Shown here in pieces: positions 59,990-64,000 of a stretch of 64,000 nt of DNA. This DNA comes from Diogma glabrata (lineage: Eukaryota; Arthropoda; Insecta; Diptera; Cylindrotomidae). Each line of letters starts with the position of its first letter. Position 1 is the first letter of the stretch. The translations under genes were made by a program, and so were the position numbers. The stretch spans positions 386,859,263 through 386,923,262 of the forward strand of contig OY856187.1 of the NCBI GenBank assembly GCA_963693315.1. Direction: 5' to 3'. The notes beneath the pieces were generated by a model. The model had not been told where the DNA came from and did no database searches. It saw only the letters and a list, made by a program, of their open reading frames with translations.

Positions 59990-61860
59990 TAATAATAATA
60001 ATTTATATTTTGACGATTTTACAAACTCGTTAAATTCGCCAAACTGCTAATGTTTGAAGCCACCCGATATAATACACCCGATACTTGAAAGTCTGCTATT
60101 GTTGGTAAAAGTTATCATCTAACGTATATTATATTATTCAATGATATAGCTTCACAACGTTGGTCCCCTTCCGGTTTACGTGCACAACATGACAACCTTA
60201 CATGATCTGTGATTGTCAACTGTAGTATATGGAACAAATAAGTGGAATCATTTAACTCGCACTTAAGATCTGCTAGACTGAGGCACATTCAAAAAGGCAA
60301 GCCCAAAATGGAGTTATTTGGATACAAGGATGCCTCCAGGTGTATTTTCTGACTTGGTCGACCTAATTTTCAATGCACTCGAGGGAAAAAATTTAACAAA
60401 AAATTTAGCAAGAAAACTAATACAAATACTAAAAACATAAAAGGCGGAACGTTGCCTGGTTGACGAGGAGAGAGGGTAAAAATGGTAGACGTAATAAACA
60501 TTGCTGTTGTGGAAAGCAGAATAGCAGCAAAGTCCGTAGCCTTGTTTCATTTGAAAACAACACTATTTAGGTAGTAAACACCATGGCAAACGACAAGGAA
60601 AGGAGTTGAGAGTATAGAGGTCCACCTCTACCACTTTTAAGTGAGTCTCACAAAATAAAGAACCCATTGAATGGGGATCAGTGGAGCTTGTGCCATGTGG
60701 TATTCAAAGTTCTTTGTGAAATAGATGTTTCAGTAGACGCAAAGAGAAAAGTTCTAGAACGGAAACAAAGACAAAGTTCCTGTCTTCCTTTCTCCTAAGA
60801 AGTGCTGGGCAGGTAATGGAGATGCGCTGCTGGAATGACAAAACACCGGTTTATTTGTTGAAAATTGGAAGTTGTCTTTAATTTTGGAAGAGGGCACAGC
60901 CCAATGCCTGAGTTTAGTAACAGATGACAGGGCAACAATAACTTTATTAGGGATAGAGAATGCCCTTAATAACTCATTTTGCAAGTTCTATATTCATAGA
61001 GCTTAGAAGGTGACTACAGGAGAAATTAAGGAAAAAAAGACAGTTGCATCTCGCAACAAAAAATAACAGATAACAGGGCACCACCCCCCTTGAGGTCGAA
61101 AATATGGTTGTAGAAGAGTCGTGATGTGGCTGCATCACAGAATTGTAGTACCATCGATGCCGTGAAAACCGAGGGGAAAAATAAGTTATTGATGGACGAA
61201 GCGGTAGATACTGCTACAAAATAAAATGCGTAGCCCAGGGGAATGTTCAACATGCCATATCACTTTCAACAGTGGTGGCCAGGATATTTATTAAGAAACA
61301 GCTAGAACTCACGCTGAAACAGAAACGTTGGATCAACAAAAACAAGATGAGTGATAGGAGTATGAGATTCTAATGCAAACTCAACTAGAGCATCTATTAT
61401 GATTATGAAAAACATTAATTAATTTTGCATTTCAGATTTTGGGTTGGTGGTTGGGATTGGTGGTATGGTACAACAAGAAAGAGATGCATCTTTTCATCGG
61501 GGAACCTCAAATGTTCACAACGAGTCATGGAGAAGAACGGACACAAACCAGTCAGATGAGTTTCTGTTTAAATATTTAATTAAAGAAAACCGAGGCGTTT
61601 TTAAGGTTGGAAACGAATTCACTTTTGTTAGAAGGGCACAAGGGCATCCCATAAGCCCAAGATGGGTCCGATTTGAGGAGAACTTTTACGAAGGCTTACA
61701 GCTATTAAAATTGTTGTTTCCTGGATGGTTGTGGGCCATTTTGAGTGTTTTTTGTTTTTCGCGTCACTGATATTAATTTTTATACAATACAAATATTAAA
61801 TGTTTTCGTCCAGTGACGTATTTATTTATAACTTTTATTATTATTGTATAAAATAAAATA
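59990..61860. other. Unassigned DNA of more balanced composition
   Basis: 60180-61330 is less AT-rich and purine-rich on the plus strand, suggesting an old coding or transposon relic, but stops interrupt every frame. The 108-codon plus frame at 61444-61770 (HRGTSNVHNESWRRTDTNQS...) has no domain I recognise and is left uncalled. Confidence 0.35.
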
Positions 61861-61872
61861 AAATAAAAATAT

Positions 61873-61923
61873 AATTATCCTAAACGCGTTTCGACAAATT
61901 TACTGTCAATATCAATAGGAGAG
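61873..61923 (-). ncRNA. Second hammerhead-like hairpin motif
   Basis: On the minus strand: TCCTA-TTGATAT-TGACA...TGTC-GAAAC-GC-GTT-TAGGA. The outer TCCTA/TAGGA pairing, the inner GACA/TGTC hairpin and GAAAC-GC-GT-T imitate a type I hammerhead with minimal helix III. The CUGANGA core is poorly conserved. Its resemblance to 59922-59960 is the main support. Confidence 0.25.
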
Positions 61924-63837
61924 TTAAAACTAAACTTAATATTAAGAAAATTATTCATTGTGGTGAAGGATTAAAATTGAGTTTTATTGCCGTTTCGTAG
62001 AGTTCGTTGTTTTTTATGGTTAGTTTTGTTATGCCTGCCAAATTACCCAATATAACAGGTAGCATTTTATAAGAAATCTACACCAACTCTAAAACAACAA
62101 ACTAATAGTAGACACTAAATTCTTGTTCAACCGCCAAGCATTTCCATTTTTCATGTATAATACGGCTACTTTGCATTTTCCCATTAACCAAATAATCAGT
62201 ATACATAATCTTCGGACTTCCTGTAAAAAACATCACAGGCTTAATAGATTTTTATATATGTTTGAGTTCTCTCTATTTCGAATTTAATTGTCATATTTCA
62301 TCATCTCTTTGCTAAATAAAACGAAACAGGAGAGTTCATTGCGATCAACTATCAATAATTCTCTTTATTACTTTATTTGTAATATTATAAATACAAAAAA
62401 TATTTATGAACTTGGTGGAGTTGCAATTAAGATTTAAAATAAAAATGTTGTTCTCGAAATCAAGATTTAAAAATAAATCAAAAAAAATTAATTAAACTCT
62501 AACTCTAGGGTTAAGTGTAATGTTAGTAACGTACAAATAAAATTGTGATTTTTGATAGATATGTGATTCAAAAATTAAATTTTTTTGTTATGATCTTTTT
62601 TTATTTGCAAAATGAAATACCGTTTTGTTAAAGGAAAAAATATATATAATATAAGTTTGTAAAAAGTAATTTTTCCTTATTGTGGAATTAAGTTTGGAAA
62701 ATGTAACAAAAAAATATTTTTGCTGTTGTTAATAAATGTGATTTGAAAGAGATTTAAAAGGAAAAAAAGAGAATTAAGCTAAGGATTAAGTTCGTAAGAA
62801 ACACAAAGTCTGGAACCACCACATCATGATTTAGAGTCTAAATGGAAATCTCGACAAACTCGTTGTAATCGAGATACAAACCAAATCAACTCAAAACATA
62901 AACGCAAAAGAAAAGTATTGGTACATATATATCAACACATTAAATAAACGGATCTTTCTGTGGCTTATTATCAAGACTACATTCAAGACACAAATAACGT
63001 AAGCTTATTTATCTTAATTTTTGTTAACTTATTATTGTTCTGTTTTAATTGGTTTCGAAAAGTGTAAATAGGTTATGAATTATAAAGTGTTGAATTAAAG
63101 ATCGTTCTTCTGTAGAGTCTGCGTTGCTAAATGCCTTAGGCATCTATTCCAAACGTGAGAAGTCCTAAGTTTCACTTGCGCCAAAGCAGGGGACATTTTT
63201 TATAAATTAAAAGTTTCATTGGCGCCGATAAACAGAAACCGGTTATGTACTAATGTAACCAATATAACTATACCGTTATATATAATATTATATTGCGAAA
63301 TATCTTGTTTTTAATAATTTTTTCAATATTTTTGACAATTCAACTCACTAAATGAAGTTTCGATAAGGTCCAATAAAAACGCTTCATTTACTATTTTTTA
63401 ACAAATCAAAACGCATTATATCGATTATTTTTCTCTGGTGGGAAGGAACAGAGAATTATTGTGACTGTTTTCGGCCTACTTAATATATTAAATTAAAGCT
63501 AGAGATGTTGAGATAATTTTTTTTTATTTATAATTTTGTTTAAAAGATAATTATTAGTTTCTAAATAAAATTTTTTCTACAAATTATTCAATAATACAAA
63601 AATATGTAAGAATGCAATTTGCAAATAATAAAAATATCCGTTTTCGTACATAAATGATTGCATGTTTATGTTTATTTGTTAAAAATAAATTACAAATTTA
63701 TAATGTTTATGCGCCTACTAAGATGAAATAATATTTAATTTTGTTAGAAGAAAAAATGACAACAAAGGATTATGTTGTATGAAATAATGTTAGTATTTCT
63801 GTTCGTTAAATTGTCTGCTAAATACAACTCCTCACCA
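61924..63837. other. Unassigned AT-rich DNA
   Basis: No supported gene. TTGGCGCCGATAAACAGAAA at 63219-63238 looks like a retroviral-type primer-binding site, but no LTR pair is visible. Confidence 0.35.
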
Positions 63838-63962
63838 AATTATTAGTCGATTATTTTTCAACATTACAACTCATGCCATTTGAGGTTACAAAATTTCCCT
63901 CGTGCGCTACGGGACCTCAAATGACATTCGTAATGATTATGAAAAATACTCGACTATTATTT
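63838..63962. repeat. MITE-like hairpin, 125 bp
   Basis: AATTATTAGTCGATTATTTT through CATTTGAGGT (left, 63838-63886) is mirrored by ACCTCAAATG through CGACTATTATT (right, 63914-63962). The arms are about 49 bp and the spacer 27 bp, with no coding capacity. Confidence 0.7.
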
Positions 63963-64000
63963 GACGACTCGTGATATTATATATGAATATTTTTAATATT

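Noticed and set aside
61444..61770. 108-residue plus-strand frame
   Set aside because: No domain, no exon context and no start-site support; left as unassigned.
1..64000. CRISPR arrays, bacterial operons, tRNA or rRNA genes
   Set aside because: Repeats are eukaryotic mobile or tandem DNA with no regular spacers. No cloverleaf or rRNA core sequence was recognised.

Overview
The window is AT-rich, intron-containing animal DNA, almost certainly arthropod and probably insect. The evidence is the families present: APE-type non-LTR retrotransposons with (TTA)n, (TAA)n or poly(A) tails, a hAT element with 8-bp target duplications, a CACTA-type element, foldback elements and short GT-AG introns. I see no convincing conserved host gene, tRNA or rRNA. 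Nearly everything identifiable is mobile DNA, much of it nested. Family and clade names are from motif recognition by eye; no search was run.

Layout. 1-5060: a small MITE-like hairpin, a 1.3-kb inverted repeat (1914-3245), an orphan exon-like reading frame (4376-4513, minus) and an AT minisatellite. 5061-13585: one non-LTR element, here called B, on the minus strand. It is bounded by a 14-bp direct repeat, its 5' end is inverted, and it is split by a second complete non-LTR element, A (about 5975-9655). 14401-17170: a decayed plus-strand copy (C) of a third non-LTR family. 18720-20770: relic of a non-LTR element with an RNase H domain.

20853-29201: an 8.3-kb CACTA-like DNA transposon with CAC(C/T)CAGAGAAA termini and TA duplications. 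It carries an apparently intact eight-exon gene for a SAM-domain protein and a broken zinc-finger transposase gene. A 1.85-kb hAT element with a perfect 8-bp duplication sits inside its upstream region. 29283-29820: an inverted second copy of the RNase H relic. 31570-34366: a 5'-truncated but open copy (E) of the same family as C.

35270-37030, 49440-52760 and 53080-57080: three diverged copies of an unassigned repeat that carry the same blocks in the same order. 37728-40953: a 3.2-kb foldback element. 40958-48174: a third copy (F+G) of the C/E family on the minus strand, split by a full-length PHD-finger non-LTR element, D (41508-46190). 53921-55287: a near-perfect 1.37-kb foldback inserted in a tandem repeat, so the empty site can be read. 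57100-64000: unassigned AT-rich DNA with two hammerhead-like hairpins and a terminal MITE.

The genes do not form a host pathway. Each retroelement encodes its own endonuclease and reverse transcriptase, and the CACTA element pairs a transposase with an accessory protein. The relative order of several insertions can be read directly: A after B, D after F/G, hAT after CACTA, foldback after the tandem array.
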